Source: Centropus unirufus (taxonomy: Eukaryota > Chordata > Aves > Cuculiformes > Centropidae). Taken from it: DNA of 64,000 nucleotides. The stretch spans positions 4,400,081 to 4,464,080 of the forward strand of contig VYZI01000002.1 of NCBI GenBank assembly GCA_013397695.1, in the 5' to 3' direction. This document shows, in pieces, positions 1-13,300 of this stretch (position 1 is its first letter; each line of letters starts with the position of its first letter). The notes beneath the pieces are model-generated. The model was given only the letters and a program-made list of their open reading frames with translations, was not told the origin of the DNA and did no database searches. The translations under genes and the position numbers were made by a program.

Positions 1-3000
1 CAACACTGGATACCAAACAAGATCATCACAGGTATCTGCAGTTTCACAGATACACTCCTAAGAGCTTTTTAAAACTTGGCACTTATATCAAGTTTAGCTT
101 GTTCAAAAAATTGTTTGAAGTACAATTAAGAAATATTTTTCTTCATAATTTCCACATTTCATTTTGCAATGTATGAACTTCACTCAAATATTATGCATTG
201 ATTTCTTATACTGGCATAATTTTTACATGTATAATTTTGAGTGAGAATTGAGCTATCAGTTTTCTACTTCTGAAAAACAGCTACTGAGATTTTTCTGATC
301 CTGGCTTGCATTAATATGCTTGAACACCAGTAAAATCCAGTTTGATTTCTATCAGTGGCTGTTTTATTGAAACAGGTAATATGTAATATAATCTAAAATT
401 ATTCATTAGTCAGTTGACCAATAGACAATCTTTGGAAGCAACTATTAGGGGCAAAGCTATGAAATGACCACCAAAAATCACTAATACGCCTTAGGAGCAT
501 ACATAGATGCTATGAATGACTTGGCATTATTATAATTACATAAATATATGATCAGTTATGTAAATGTATGATCACATTCACGATGAATAATGTATAAATT
601 TGTATATAAACAAAGGCAACAAGTTTCCCAGGTATGCCTGACTTGAAGGAAATCTCCAAGAACCCAGGATTTGTACAAACTTGAATAAAACAGTGTCTCT
701 CTTGGTTATGTAGCTATTGCCTCATTGTATACTGGGTATTGAATTAATATTTTTGAAACAAATAGACTTTAAGAACACTTTCATGCAGGACACAGCAAGA
801 ACTTTGTCAGCAGCACCCCAGCAATAGGTACAAATATATGGCTACTTCGACACAAAAGAAAAGCAAATCTGAGAACTGTAGAAAGATTGCCGAAATGTAG
901 ATCAATCACTGAACTATAGATCAAAACTGCCAAAATGTGAAAACCTTCTAGATTAACACAAATACTACAAACCGTTTGATAGCTGCATACTTTCTTGATA
1001 CATTGATTAATCTGTGTATTTTCTTTCTGGCTCGTGTTTCCTTTATACCTAGTGCAAGATTCCTGTGAAATAAGTCCAACATATTTTTTTTATGAAATTA
1101 CAAGTAATTTAAAACTTCTGCTTTCTACACTAGAATGGTAAATCGTAAGGGGGAGAGGAGTGCCTTATTTACTTTTAAGACAGCTCAGAATACCTACTAA
1201 ATTGACTTAGCTAGTGAAGAAAATAAAAATTCTGGCTCTATTTTCCAGTTTTCAGGTATTGAATTTTTAGAAATATGTCAAATTTTTAAGTTGTCAACAA
1301 ATTTCCTGCAGGGGAATATAAATCTTCATTTCTAAATTTAAGAGAGGAAACAGCATGAATTGCTGGCAAATGATCTGAATAATGCTTTTGTCTTGCTAAA
1401 CAGATGAAGATGATGCACTATGAATCAATATATCTTTAAGGAAGTAATCCAGTGAAAGATTCCCAGGGCTAAAACAGTCTTTGGAAAGAACAAGAAAAAT
1501 ACCACTTGTCAGTCCAGGATATAACTAACAAGGATAAGGAACCAAAACAACTTTTAATCAACCCTAATAAAACAAAACACTTATAGGGAGCTGCTATGCC
1601 TTCATACAGTAACAAAAAACTATAATCAATGGATAGGTCTTGAATGTAAATATTTAAAGGACCCCATAAATCACAGTGCAACATTTTTTAGCCATTCCTC
1701 CAATTGTCCTCTCACAGGGAATCTGATGGGAGTTGAATGAATCTTAACAGTATATTGTAATAGTACTATTTCAATTTGTCATATCATCAACTTTGACACT
1801 CTATCAGTTCCCTGCAGTGGGTAAAAATGAGTTTAATAGTCTGGTATTTAAACTAAGATTCCATAGCCTTGTAATACTGTGGGCATGATAGCAAGCCTCA
1901 TCAAAATTGGCCATCCAAGCTGTTAGAGAGGGTTGGAGTTAATTATATCACCTTAGACAATAATTTACTCCTTGTGGTGGTAGTTATCTCTTTCTACAGT
2001 TGTTTCTCCTTTTTTGTTGTTTTGTGGTGTCCCATTAATCACAGCTCCATTTACTCTGTGTCATGTGATTTATCATCCTTTGTCCCTGCAGCAGTTTCCA
2101 TCCTTTTGGACTCAGATAAACTGCTAATTTAAGTGGAAGATGTCCAACCTTGAATATCACAATGACTTGTACCACACTGTTGAAGATCAGCTACTGCATT
2201 CACACAGCCCAAGAATTTTAGTCACTCCAATTACTATACAGCAGCTGCTTATATGTTGGGGTAGAGATCACATACATCTCAAATAAGCGAAAAGCTTTTT
2301 GATATAGGCTTGACATGACAAGGCATAAAAATATGCATAGCTGGTTTTAAGGTGAGAGTATAGCACTCCTTTTCTTCTTTCTTTCATTTCCCTATATTTA
2401 AATCTGAAGTTTCTTCTAGACATGACAAGAAGCTGATTATATTTGGATGACTGTGGAGAGGTGAGAGGAAGGAAAAAAGTTTTTGCTATTTTGTTGTTTT
2501 TTCAAGCATTTTCCCACTGTCTTCTGTCACCTTCTTCTGTGATATGCGTGATATAGCCACAGGGGAGAGAAATATTTACATAAAATTAAAATGAGACAAA
2601 GTAGGTGTAATATCTAACATCATGATTTGGCAAATAAAAGTATTTGAAACAATAAATCCTTTGATTTCTGATTTCTTCCTTTAAACAAATGAATTTTCCT
2701 ATAGTTTTACTGATTTATATTATTTTTACAAAACAAGTAGCATATTGTTCTTCAGTGAGAGCTAATAACTCATTAGTGTGATGTGTATGAAAGAAGTGCA
2801 TTAAAATGATAAAGTACTGCTTTTTCACTCTTAAGAAAGTATCTGAGGGCAGGTGTAAGACATTGTGATTCACCCTTGTTTATCATGTGAAAATTGTAGC
2901 TCATAATGGCTTTGCAGTAGGACTTACTATATCAGCCTTAGCAATACAATACATTTCTATGCAGTAGGCAAAAGCTTTTCTTCACAAATTACTTCAGTCT

Positions 3001-4848
3001 GCTGCTTGCAGCAGGTGGAGGAGTAGGTGAGAGACAACAGCAGAAAGTGTGGTGCTGTTGCTGGGCTGATGTTATGGCATACATGGAAAAAAATGATTAC
3101 CAAACTTTATGTAGATATGATGTTATGAAAGGCTTCCAGCTAAATCCTCCTGTGAGTGAGAAAAAGGAGTGTAGGAGAGGGGAGAAGAGCAGCTGACATA
3201 AATGTAGAAATGCCTGTTCATTACCAGAGCTTGGTGGAGCACACGGCATATCATATATGGTTGTAGCCCTGTTCAGCTACATCCAAGACTGGTCTCAAAG
3301 GGATTCAATCAAAAACAGGCTGACTGACTTCTATCCCCATACCTAACTTTGAACCTGTTACACTACCCAGGTTCAAAGCAGGAGTTCATGCCACAAGCAA
3401 CCCCATTTGCTTCACTCCTGCCCTACCATGCTGGTTTTGCTTTTGCTGGAGAAAGATGCCAATTTTCAACAAAGATAGACATTTAAGGATTGAAAATTTA
3501 GCTTGGCATTTTCTGGTAGAAACACTAATAGCATTTGAAGAACAAACAATTGGAAGAGTTATATTCTGTACAGAAATCTAATAAACGCTTTGGCCTTCTC
3601 TAAATTAAGTTTAAAGTATGTGTTAATTAAGTTTCAATGAGCCTACTGATGAGGGATTTCTGATCCAACTTGGACGCCTTAACAGATCCATTAGGCAAAA
3701 TATCTTTTATTTAGATTCCTGAAGGATGTAATTCGGCACATTCACTCATGTAAGTTAAATTCACTTATTTAGAGTCCAGTCAAGGCAAGAGTTTAGAAAT
3801 AGATCTAGCTGTGGCTTAAAAACACACTTTGAAAATGCTTGTTCATTCATTTTGTTCTCACTATTCTTGGGAAGACTCCTTAAATATCGACTAAACCAGC
3901 ATATTTCTAATGGTCATCAAAATCAGTGAACTCCCACAGAGGTCAAAGTTTCCATCATTTTATGATTCACTTACTTAAGGGACAAGTTAAGAGCCTGTTA
4001 AAGAACTCTCTTTTACCCTTTTGGTGACTTTTTATGCACCCAGGGCTACACCACTCATAAAACATTCATGTTGGAACAAGCATGCTTTGCAACGAAGTAT
4101 CTCATTTGAGGTTTTATTACCCACACTTCAAGAAATTACATTCACATGATCAGCTAGCTATATCTTTGGGAGGAAATATTAAATGAAAGAACGGCAACAC
4201 TTCAAAAGAAAACCAGTTATTTGCCGTTGGATCACCTGTAGTGATGACTACTGATTCAGATATACATTCTTTATACAGGGTTCATGATCTGTGCACACAT
4301 ACTGCTAAAGTTTTGTCAAAAGCTATATCATATCGCCATAAAATACTAGTTTAGCTTACTTCTCTGTGAATAAGGCATGCTGTTCTACCTATCTTATCAA
4401 ACCCTGAAGGCAGAGAAATAGCACACTTTTTTAGGCATTAAATTCCCTCTTTCCATTCTCCAATCAGCTGCAGACTGACAGATCTACAGGAGCTAATGCC
4501 ACAGTTTTCTGTCCCCTGCTAACCTCTTGACTGAATTACTTCTCCCGATAAGATGCCTTCTCAGAGCAAGGACATTTTCCCTGCTATTTTACCATATGAT
4601 ACAATAAAGAAAGAATATTTTATAAGGGAAGTGTCACAGAACTGCTGTCAGGTAATAGCACTCCAGAGTGCCGTCATCCACATTGGCACTTTCCTCTGAG
4701 ACTTTGAGAGCTCCTCCAGAGACACCTGGGAGATGCAGGGAAGACAATGATAAAGGCACCTCAGCCTTCAGCATTACCTCTTCCAGATGGAACAGGCAGA
4801 CTGCCTTTGCTCTGCCACTCCATTTAGTTTCAGAGGCTGTACATTGCC
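1..4848. other. AT-rich non-coding DNA, no gene seen
   Basis: This stretch is AT-rich with frequent stops in all six frames. The few open frames, none above about 100 codons, have no recognisable protein features. I see no CR1 tail, RNA gene or tandem array. It could be intergenic or intronic. Single-copy status is inferred only from the lack of recognised repeats. Confidence 0.6.
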
Positions 4849-4868
4849 TTTTTTTTTTTTTTTTTTTT
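4849..4868. repeat. Poly-T tract (20 T)
   Basis: An uninterrupted run of 20 T. Read on the minus strand it is a poly-A tract that follows an open stretch (about 5000 down to 4870), with 'caataagg' roughly 30 bases before the A run. It could be the tail of an old processed retrocopy or a plain homopolymer. I do not recognise the body. Confidence 0.9.
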
Positions 4869-7800
4869 AAGGCCCTGTAACTTCTTTTGTTGTAAATCCT
4901 TATTGAAATACTGAAAAAAATCTTCAAGTTCACTGCCTTGGTCTGTCTGCAAGGAACTCCTGTGCTTTAGCTGCCCTTCCTGGGGTGCCCTGGAATCCAG
5001 CTTGAGTTCCCATGGGACCAATTTGGAAAGGATTCTGCATTTTATGACAGTGTGGCACAGCTGCCAGTAGCTCTGAATGAATCACTGCGGCAGATATTAT
5101 TAAAGGTTCCTCCTATAATCAAGACACAATTGCACACTTGCGTTTTCAGAAGGTTTGTCTTGACTTAAAAATTTTGTTCTAATTTTTCTGGATCTCAGCC
5201 TCCTTGTGCATAAAGAGGGTACAGGCAGATGCAAAATGCTAAGTGAGGGCTGTTTATTACCTTTCTTTGTATTACAGATAATAAAGTATCACCATGACAT
5301 GACAAATTTTTCATAGGTTTCTTGTTTGCACAAAAGGCTAATTGTATGCAGCATACAAACAATTCATCAGTTATTTCTGTGCAAATTCCATTATATTATC
5401 TTCTACTTCTGACTACAATTATGCAGCAAAGAATCAAACACATATAAGGAAGAATTTTTGTTCATATGGTACAGTAGGTAGGGTTTGATCTTTTTTTCTT
5501 CCACTAATTCAATAGGATGTCTGTCCCTAACTACAAGAATAGATTAACCCCAAATGCCAAGCATCCTCCTAAAACACACACACTTCTGCACCTGTAAGTC
5601 ATTGTATGGTTGATCAGAAGAAACAGGTGCATTTCAAGACACCCTCCTGTACGGTGGAATCCTGGCAGTGCTCCATGATTAATACGAAATTTCTAAACGA
5701 GTTCTCTTTTTTAAAAGCTGTGTCAGTGGCAAATTAGAAATTGGTGTTGAAAGTCAAGGACAAATGTTACATACATTGACAGCAGTCTCCCAGATGATTG
5801 ATGTTAATTAATTTGCATAATTTTTTTATTGCTTGGTGTGTGTTTGTTTTTTAGGATGTCTATGCAAACCAGACTTTGAGGCATCAACAGTAGCTATCTA
5901 ATCTCTCCAAAGACATTTCTAGTCTTATAGTCTCACAGTGAATAGTAGTATGAAACAAACTAATTTAGGTGTGCACTAGAATTCCCAGTGTTGTAGACTA
6001 TACACAAGCCTAGGTAACCAACCAATGCCCAATTAATATATATTAACTTCATAAATAGTATCTATATTTTTTAAAAAAATCTACAACAAACAAAATGAGA
6101 CTGAGGACTGAGACTTTTTTACTCTTTTTCTTTTCTCTCCAAATATTGACACAAGGACATCTCTGTACATGATTAAAAGGACACTGCATTCTTGTTTTAA
6201 TTCTGTTAGTAAAGCAAAAGGGAAAAAAATAGGTTAGATCACATCATATAGTATTCCTGTTATTTCATAATAGCAACTATTTTGTCACTTGAGACCCACT
6301 TTAAGTATTGGGCTCTTCATTTCGTCATTGGTTAAGGCATTTTCTGCTTCACAGCTGTCTCTGAATCAATCAAAAAGTAGGTTGTATTTCTATCCTCTGA
6401 GAGTCTTAAATTTTGATATAGACAAACACATCAATATACACTCTATAATTTTTGTTTTATTCATTTATTAATCCCAAGATGCAGACATTCAGTGGGAGCT
6501 GGATGCTAACTTCAAAATAAAATAACTGCAATTTTTTTTTTTTCAGTTTTTAGTTATGGTAAACGAAATATATTCTACCAAGTTAGCTGAAAGTTTGTCA
6601 TATCATAAGAAATCAGTGTGCAGCAATTGCAAATGTGGAATATATGAACTTAAATGCAGATAGCATTATACTGTGATTCCTTTCATTCTTCTGATGATAT
6701 ACAAAACTTTGCTTCTTACTTATTTTTCTTTACACCCAATACCAACAAATACAACTGAATTATGCATTTTTACAGATTGTCTACATCATTGCTTACAGTA
6801 CAAAAACTGAATAATTCACTTAATGTTCTCAGTAAAGTCTAAGTGCTGTTATATGTTTCTATCAAAGAGGAGCCCTGTGACAATGGCAGGTAGTTTTTGT
6901 AAGGAATTATAGGGAGTGATGAAAAAGAATTTGACAAACTGTGCTGTTTCTGTTGCTCTTATTCATTTGGATCTAAATATTCAATAGCTGGCTCCACAAT
7001 GAATCACATATAGCTATGTGAATTTAGAAACTGATCCTCAAAAGTGGTGAATGTTTCAGTGTGAAGTCATACGAAATGAATTAGTAACATCTTGAAATGA
7101 ACAAAGGACATTTTCTCAAGTGCCGTAATAACTGTTAAGAAATGAACATGTCTGCAGGACTCCAAAGAGAATCACAACTAATGATCAGTATTGTCACATC
7201 CAAACCTTGCCTGAAATTTTGCAGGACTGAGTTTGCTGTGTGTGTTTCACACTTCACACCCACACTGTGTGTTCTTTGTCAGTGATTAATATAAAGTCTG
7301 AGGTGAACCTTGTAACTATGATGAACTATGGCTAGTAGAGCATTTAGGTGAAATAATGTTATGGAGAAGAGAGAATATTTGTTACTGCAGGAGGATGTAA
7401 AATTTTGTAAATTGTATATAAGCTAAAAGGAAACTGCTCCATGAACATCCCTAGGAAACCTCATCCAATAAAAGTCCAGATGAGGAATACAGCTAGAATA
7501 GTGCACAGATAATTTCCGGACTGCATAAATGTCTTCCCTCTCAGGAAACAGAATATTTATATGTATCCAGGATTTGCCCCGAAGAAGGACTGGGACTCCT
7601 TTACAAGGGGCTAGAGACATGAACATATTACTAATGATGCAGGTGCTGAGCTAATTTTAAGAGTGTTTCAGAAATGTCAGCATAAAAGGAAAGTGTAGTT
7701 CAAATTGCTCTTTTCTCCCTATTTGGGCCAAAGAGGGGTACGAGCAGGAGACGAGGGTGAGAAGAGAAAGAGATAAACTATATTTGATGGCTCTTATGGA

Positions 7801-9452
7801 GCCTAATCAAGGACATTAAATCCTTTCCTGACAACGGCTCAGATGCAACTGTTTTATAGTAAGTTGTCTGTGCAGGCACTGTTTTCTCTCATAGCATATT
7901 CCTTGTAGGTGTGCATCCCATTGTGCCAGGGTCTGAGAGCTGATTTTGGATCCATATCTAATATTTCTCCTCTAAAAGCTAAACTTACATCTGGTCCCAC
8001 TGCCTTGAGACAACATGTATTTTTCAATGCCATTTTCTCATCCTAGCATGGTTGGACTTTTGAGAGAAGAAACAAATTCCGCAGAAAAAGCTAGACAAGG
8101 AAAATGGAAAAAGTCCTTCCTATTGCCTAGGCAACAGTCATCCATATTTCAAGGGTTTTCAGTTTCATGCCTTTACAATCACACTTACAGTATAATCTTC
8201 AAAGGTATTTCATAGCTGTTGTTTTTAGCCATTATATTCATTGGAAGTTGTAAATGGCATAATTACTCATTATGAGTTGTCCTTTTGTTTTCAGAGGTGC
8301 CTTACACACTTCAGTGCTCAAGAAATAGTAATACAATGGTAATATAATATTAAAGTCAAGACTTACACTTGGTCATCCCTTAATGGTTTTCGTATACACA
8401 GAACTGTCTGGTTTAAGAGTTTGTTTAGTATTGAAATAGTATCATCTCTTGTATTCAAATGAGGAAAAAAAAACCCACAAAATTTCTTCTAACTATAATT
8501 TATCTTCTGCATATTCACAGCATCATATGGTGACGCTAAAATAGAGACCGACATATTACAATATTGTTGCTAGAGGTGTATTATAAAATATTAACAATCA
8601 CAGAAAACCCACAGATTTCTATCTTAGCAGTTGAAGCAAGGCATTGGAGGGTAATTCAGAGCTGCATAAAGCAGCTCTGAAGCTCCACTGTGCTCAGTAG
8701 CACCTCTGACAAAAGACCAGGAAGGTCTTTTACCTGTGGGGACTCTCCTGGAATTACCCCTGAAGCAGGTATCATCTTGGATACAGGTGTTATTAACACA
8801 CCTTTGGACAAGTAGGCTGTGCCAAGTACAAAAACTCAATTATTTAATTCCTACTTGTCTAAATTATAGTGTTACCCTTAAAGTGCCGGTGTTATCAAAG
8901 ATCAGCTATTGAGAGGAATTGTGACACCAGAAACACCCGAAACACCTAAAAGCTCTTGTTTAGGTAAGGTATGGGGAAATGTGTGTTCTGGAAAGTCCTA
9001 ATAATACCTTTGGAAGAGCATAAGCAGACAGTTTGTTGTGTTAATAATCCATGCACTTTATCAGTCCCTTAACAATTGTTGACTCCATAGGGTACAGTAG
9101 ATCTGAAGGGAAATTTCCATCAGGTATATTAGTTCTGCTGGAAGCAGACCTAGCATTTAGAATACTTTCACTGCCACTTTCCAGCTCATTAACCATTTCA
9201 TATCAGAAAAAATCCAGCTGCCCAACAAGATCAGGAAAAAAAATGAATGGAGGCTCTCAGATGTTTAATTATAACTTTAGCATTAATATAATAATGGTTT
9301 TTAATGATAATTATACTTTAGATTAATGAAGTGGATGTAAAAATTGAGATGAAAACTTTACAGAGAGACTAAAAGCAGTGCTTCCAACTTGTTGATCCAA
9401 AAATCAACATTCCGGAAACATGTAGCAAAAGAGAAAAAGTGGCAAACATAGC
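4869..9452. other. AT-rich non-coding DNA, no gene seen
   Basis: Mostly AT-rich sequence with no recognised gene or repeat family. It contains a homeodomain/POU-like motif cluster near 5.8 kb, listed separately. Short open frames near 7.4, 8.0, 8.6 and 9.05 kb show no domain, no compositional signal and no plausible splice framework, so I treat them as chance. Confidence 0.55.
5777..5820. promoter_or_regulatory. Candidate homeodomain/POU motif cluster
   Basis: Within about 45 bases the sequence holds a TGACAG core (MEIS/TGIF type), TGATTGAT (PBX/HOX type), TTAATTAA (paired or LIM homeodomain type) and the exact octamer ATTTGCAT at 5811-5818 (POU type). Such packing is common in vertebrate developmental enhancers, but AT-rich DNA also produces these motifs by chance. 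Enhancer function is inference; the motifs are directly visible. Confidence 0.25.
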
Positions 9453-9835
9453 ATCATAGAGTCATAGAATTTTTGGAGTTGGAAAGGACCTTAAAAATCA
9501 CCCAGTTCCAACTCCAATTCCATGAGCATGGACAACTTTCATTTGACCAGGTTGCTCAAAGCCCTATCCAACCTGGCCTTAAACACTTCCAGGAATGGGG
9601 CATCCACAACTTTGGACATGTTCCAGTCCTTTATAGTGTAGAATCTCTTCCTTATATCTAACTCTACATTCTTTCAGTTTAAAGTCATTATCCCTTGTTC
9701 TATTACTACAGTCCTCCTCCACCTTTCTTGTAGGCCCCCTTTAATTACTAGAAGGCTGCTATAGGGTATCCCCTAAGCCTTCTCTTTTCCAGGATGAACA
9801 ACCCCAGCTTTCTAAGCCTGTCTTCATTGGAATTC
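9453..9835 (-). mobile_element. CR1 LINE 3' fragment, 5'-truncated
   Basis: The plus strand starts with 'atcatagagtcatagaat', the inverse of the short tandem repeat that ends avian CR1 elements. It then reads through the usual CR1 blocks: 'gttggaaaggaccttaaaaatca', 'caacctggccttaaacacttccaggaatggggcatccacaac' in part, and 'aggatgaacaaccccagctttct'. The element therefore lies on the minus strand and keeps only its 3' UTR and the last part of ORF2. Many substitutions and indels break the frame, so it is an old inactive copy. The 5' boundary near 9835 is approximate. No clear target-site duplication is visible, as is usual for CR1. Confidence 0.95.
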
Positions 9836-10333
9836 ATGTGGAAATTCCACACCAAGCTGCAAAGAAGTGCAAATTAGAGGATGTTTTGCACATATGTTTT
9901 CCTCTATTAATTTATACATCTTTTAGAAGGATCTTTCTTCCATCTTCTAAGAACTATCAGCATTTTAAATGCTATAGAAAACAATGTGCACAATGGAAGA
10001 ATTTCATCCACAGGCTTCTCCAGTTACTTTCTCTAGTGGTCTTTTTAAGTTTCTTGTTGCTCTTTCCCATCCTTGGCTGTCACCTGGCACTCTTCCGTTA
10101 GCACTGGAAAAGTGGGCCAAAAGCATCATTTGAGTGACAGGCTGTGAAAATTTAAACACTCCACAAAAACATCCTTTTCCTCTGGAAAAATGGAATTTGA
10201 CATCTCTATGTTCCTTGGGGCTCTGATGTAAACTCTGGTCCATGGATTGTAAGACCATGGGTGGAGATTTAGACCAACAGACCCAAAATGGTTTTATTCA
10301 TACTTTCAGAAGGAAAAGTAAGTGTTTATTTTC

Positions 10334-10348
10334 TTTTTTTTTTTTTTT
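10334..10348. repeat. Poly-T run beside an assembly gap
   Basis: Fifteen T in a row, ten bases before an 8-N gap. The homopolymer may be the reason the assembly breaks here. Confidence 0.85.
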
Positions 10349-10358
10349 CAAAATACTG

Positions 10359-10366
10359 NNNNNNNN
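10359..10366. other. Assembly gap (8 N)
   Basis: Eight undetermined bases. Any open frame that runs through this point is unreliable. Confidence 0.99.
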
Positions 10367-13300
10367 AGTAGTCGCATTTATGACTTTCTACTTACACATA
10401 ATTTATACAGAGAACTCCTGGCAATATAAAACTATTTAAATTTTTTCAAACTAAAGACTTGACTTCAATTTCTAGATACTTACATCTGTCAGTTCTAGTT
10501 GTTAAATCAGGTAAGAATTCCTTGAGATATTTTGAATACAATTTTCAATTGGAAATTGTTGCCTATTAAACTTTTTTCTGTTAGTCAAAATAAGAAGTAT
10601 AAGAACATATTTGTAAAAAGTGATGTTGATCAGATCCGAATGAAGTTTCTTATAAAAAGTCTGGAAGGTTGTTGCCAAATTTTTACATCACATGGAAGTA
10701 GGTAGAAAACTGTATCTAAACACCTTGCTTCATTTTGTTCAGAACAAGATTTTAAGGCCAAGTTTCTCACCTCAGCATTCTACACTTTAAACTAGAAAGT
10801 AACTTCTGACTTTTCTCAAAGAAAATTTTCCCCAAATTATTTTAGCATGGTTCTTATGCAAAATGAAAACTTGTGAAAATATTTGCTTTTTTTGTCAAAA
10901 GAATAACTCCTTTCTGGACAATTTCATTTTTTTAAAAAAAAACACCTCATTTGAGTAGCCCAATAAAATGCATTTGCAAAGCTTAGTTCTGTACTCCACC
11001 AAGAGTTGGCTGCACAAATAAAAAGATCCTTGCTTTTCTATGCTTTCCAGTGGAACTGCTCTTTCATCTAAATTACTAAATGCAAAAGAGTATTTTGTGT
11101 TTTATACAATACCCGCCCCTCAAAAGTAATTCATACTATGAACGATGACTTTGGAATTCATACAGTCTTACTTGAAAATAAAAATTAAAAGAAAAATACA
11201 AGTTTCAAATCTCAACATATGCCCCTCATAAATTCACAGTACCGCCACTGATCCAAAGGATGCAGTGTGATCTGCCTGGATTCAACAATTTCAGGCTAGA
11301 TCTATGCTGACAAAATATAACCATTTATTTTCCATAACTGTGATTAAAGGCTATGGTGACACTGTGCAGATTGTTTCTCCTGTTTCCATTGGCTTTAATT
11401 TCTTTGACAGCTGTGTGCATATGCCAGTGATTTTAATAGACATAGTTTGAATAAACTGTTCAGGTTAATGGGAGGAGGGAAATATTTTTTCTCTTTTTAA
11501 ATTTACAGACACCGAGCTCAAGAACATCAATATAAATTAGTCCAGAATAACTCAAAGGAAGGACCAACTTTCTGCATTCCCAACGTGCTAAGTACCTATT
11601 TCCATGAGACACTTAACTTCCAAACTGCTTTGGATTAAGAGCTACTTTAGAGACTTTCTTCAAAGTAATGCCAGTGTTGTGGGAGTCAATATTTTCTTTG
11701 CAGTAAAGAATCATTGAGGAGATAGGGGAGTCACTCCAAAACCACTGAATCCAAGGGCAGCCTTTCTCCTGGCTCCCACAAGTAGTGGGTACAATCCATT
11801 CCCCTACAGGTATGTGCACCTTATAAAAAAATTGCAATATTACCCTTTCTGGGTGAAGTGCATCTATTCTTCCTTTTTGGCAATCAATGCAAAGTTTAGG
11901 GCAGTTGCCCTGGTGCTGGCTTGCCTCGTTTAATAAGAGCCTGCAGTGTTTATTAGCTGAGAGAAACAGTTATGTCTCCAACATTCCCAGGGGGTTTGTT
12001 TTGCCAGGAATTCCTGCTCACACAACGGATTTCAACATTACTCTTTTAAGACGGGAACAAACAAGTGAGCCTACTGAGAGTACTCTTTGTCTGAGGTTGG
12101 TAGTGCTTTTCTAATAAAACACAGATGATTTATAATATGTTCACATGGGAGAAGTATTTGGCATCTAAAGTAGTAACACAAAATTCTTGGGTGCCAGAAA
12201 GAGGTTTCTTGTGATTTCACAACAAAGATCTTCTGTTACTGCTCAGAACAGTTAGGGAACTTTTCTGCATAATTTAAACAGTAAGATATTCTCACTGGTT
12301 AATAGCCACAATCTATTTTTGGGGGCGTGTAGCAAATCCACAATAACTTCATTTGTTCTACCTTGAGAAGTATCCCCAAGAATTGCTGGTCAGCCAGAGA
12401 GCAAGAGGCTACCAACATCTACATGAATGGCATGAATAATTAATTTTTATATCACTGGTTCAATACACAAGGCTTGGGAGCAGATAAGGGGAGTCAAAAG
12501 GTGCTACCCATGCAGTGGAGGCAGTGCCGGGACAGGACTGGCTGCCACAGCATTGCCATTCTCCCAGAAGGGCTCAGCTTCCAGTGTCACTATATTTTCA
12601 TGAGCAAAGATTGCCCAAGCAAGGCATTAGGGACTCTTTTTCTCTCCATTAGTTGACTCAGTAGTTAGAGGTATTTTCAGATCTCTCTACTATGCAGACT
12701 GGCTACAGAGCTAACAACTTATGTCCAACCAGCTACATTCAGTGAATCAGGTTAGATGGAGAAGGAACCATCACAAAAAGGTGAGGAGGAGAAGGCAACC
12801 CTCAAACAAATACAGAAGTAAAAAGACCTAGTAGAAGCCTCAGATCTTGAGTCTCTTCCTTTTTGCCAGACTTTAAATGTTACATCAATAGTTCTTCCTC
12901 TCTTTTTTTTTTTTTATATATATTTCTCTTTCAATATCCTGATAGAACTGTACTGGAAAAGCAAATTACTGAGACTCAGAATTCAAGCTGAGAATTCAGG
13001 TGAATTGTTAATTCTACAGGTTATTTATGCAATTGTAACCCTCCCACCCATACCCACTCTCACCCACACCACAACAAAGACTGCTAGAATGAATGGTTAC
13101 AAAAAAAAGATATGTTTGACCTTACTGAGGTCTTGGTCATTTTTATTTTATAGCTTATCTCTTTGCTACTCACTAGAGCCTTGTAAATACACACAATGTT
13201 ACCAGCAAGAGCAGACCTGTGCAGATCTGTAAAAACGTGAATAACAATGCACCAGCCACCCCAGTACCAAAATTTGTTTGAAATAAGCTTGAAGAAAAAC

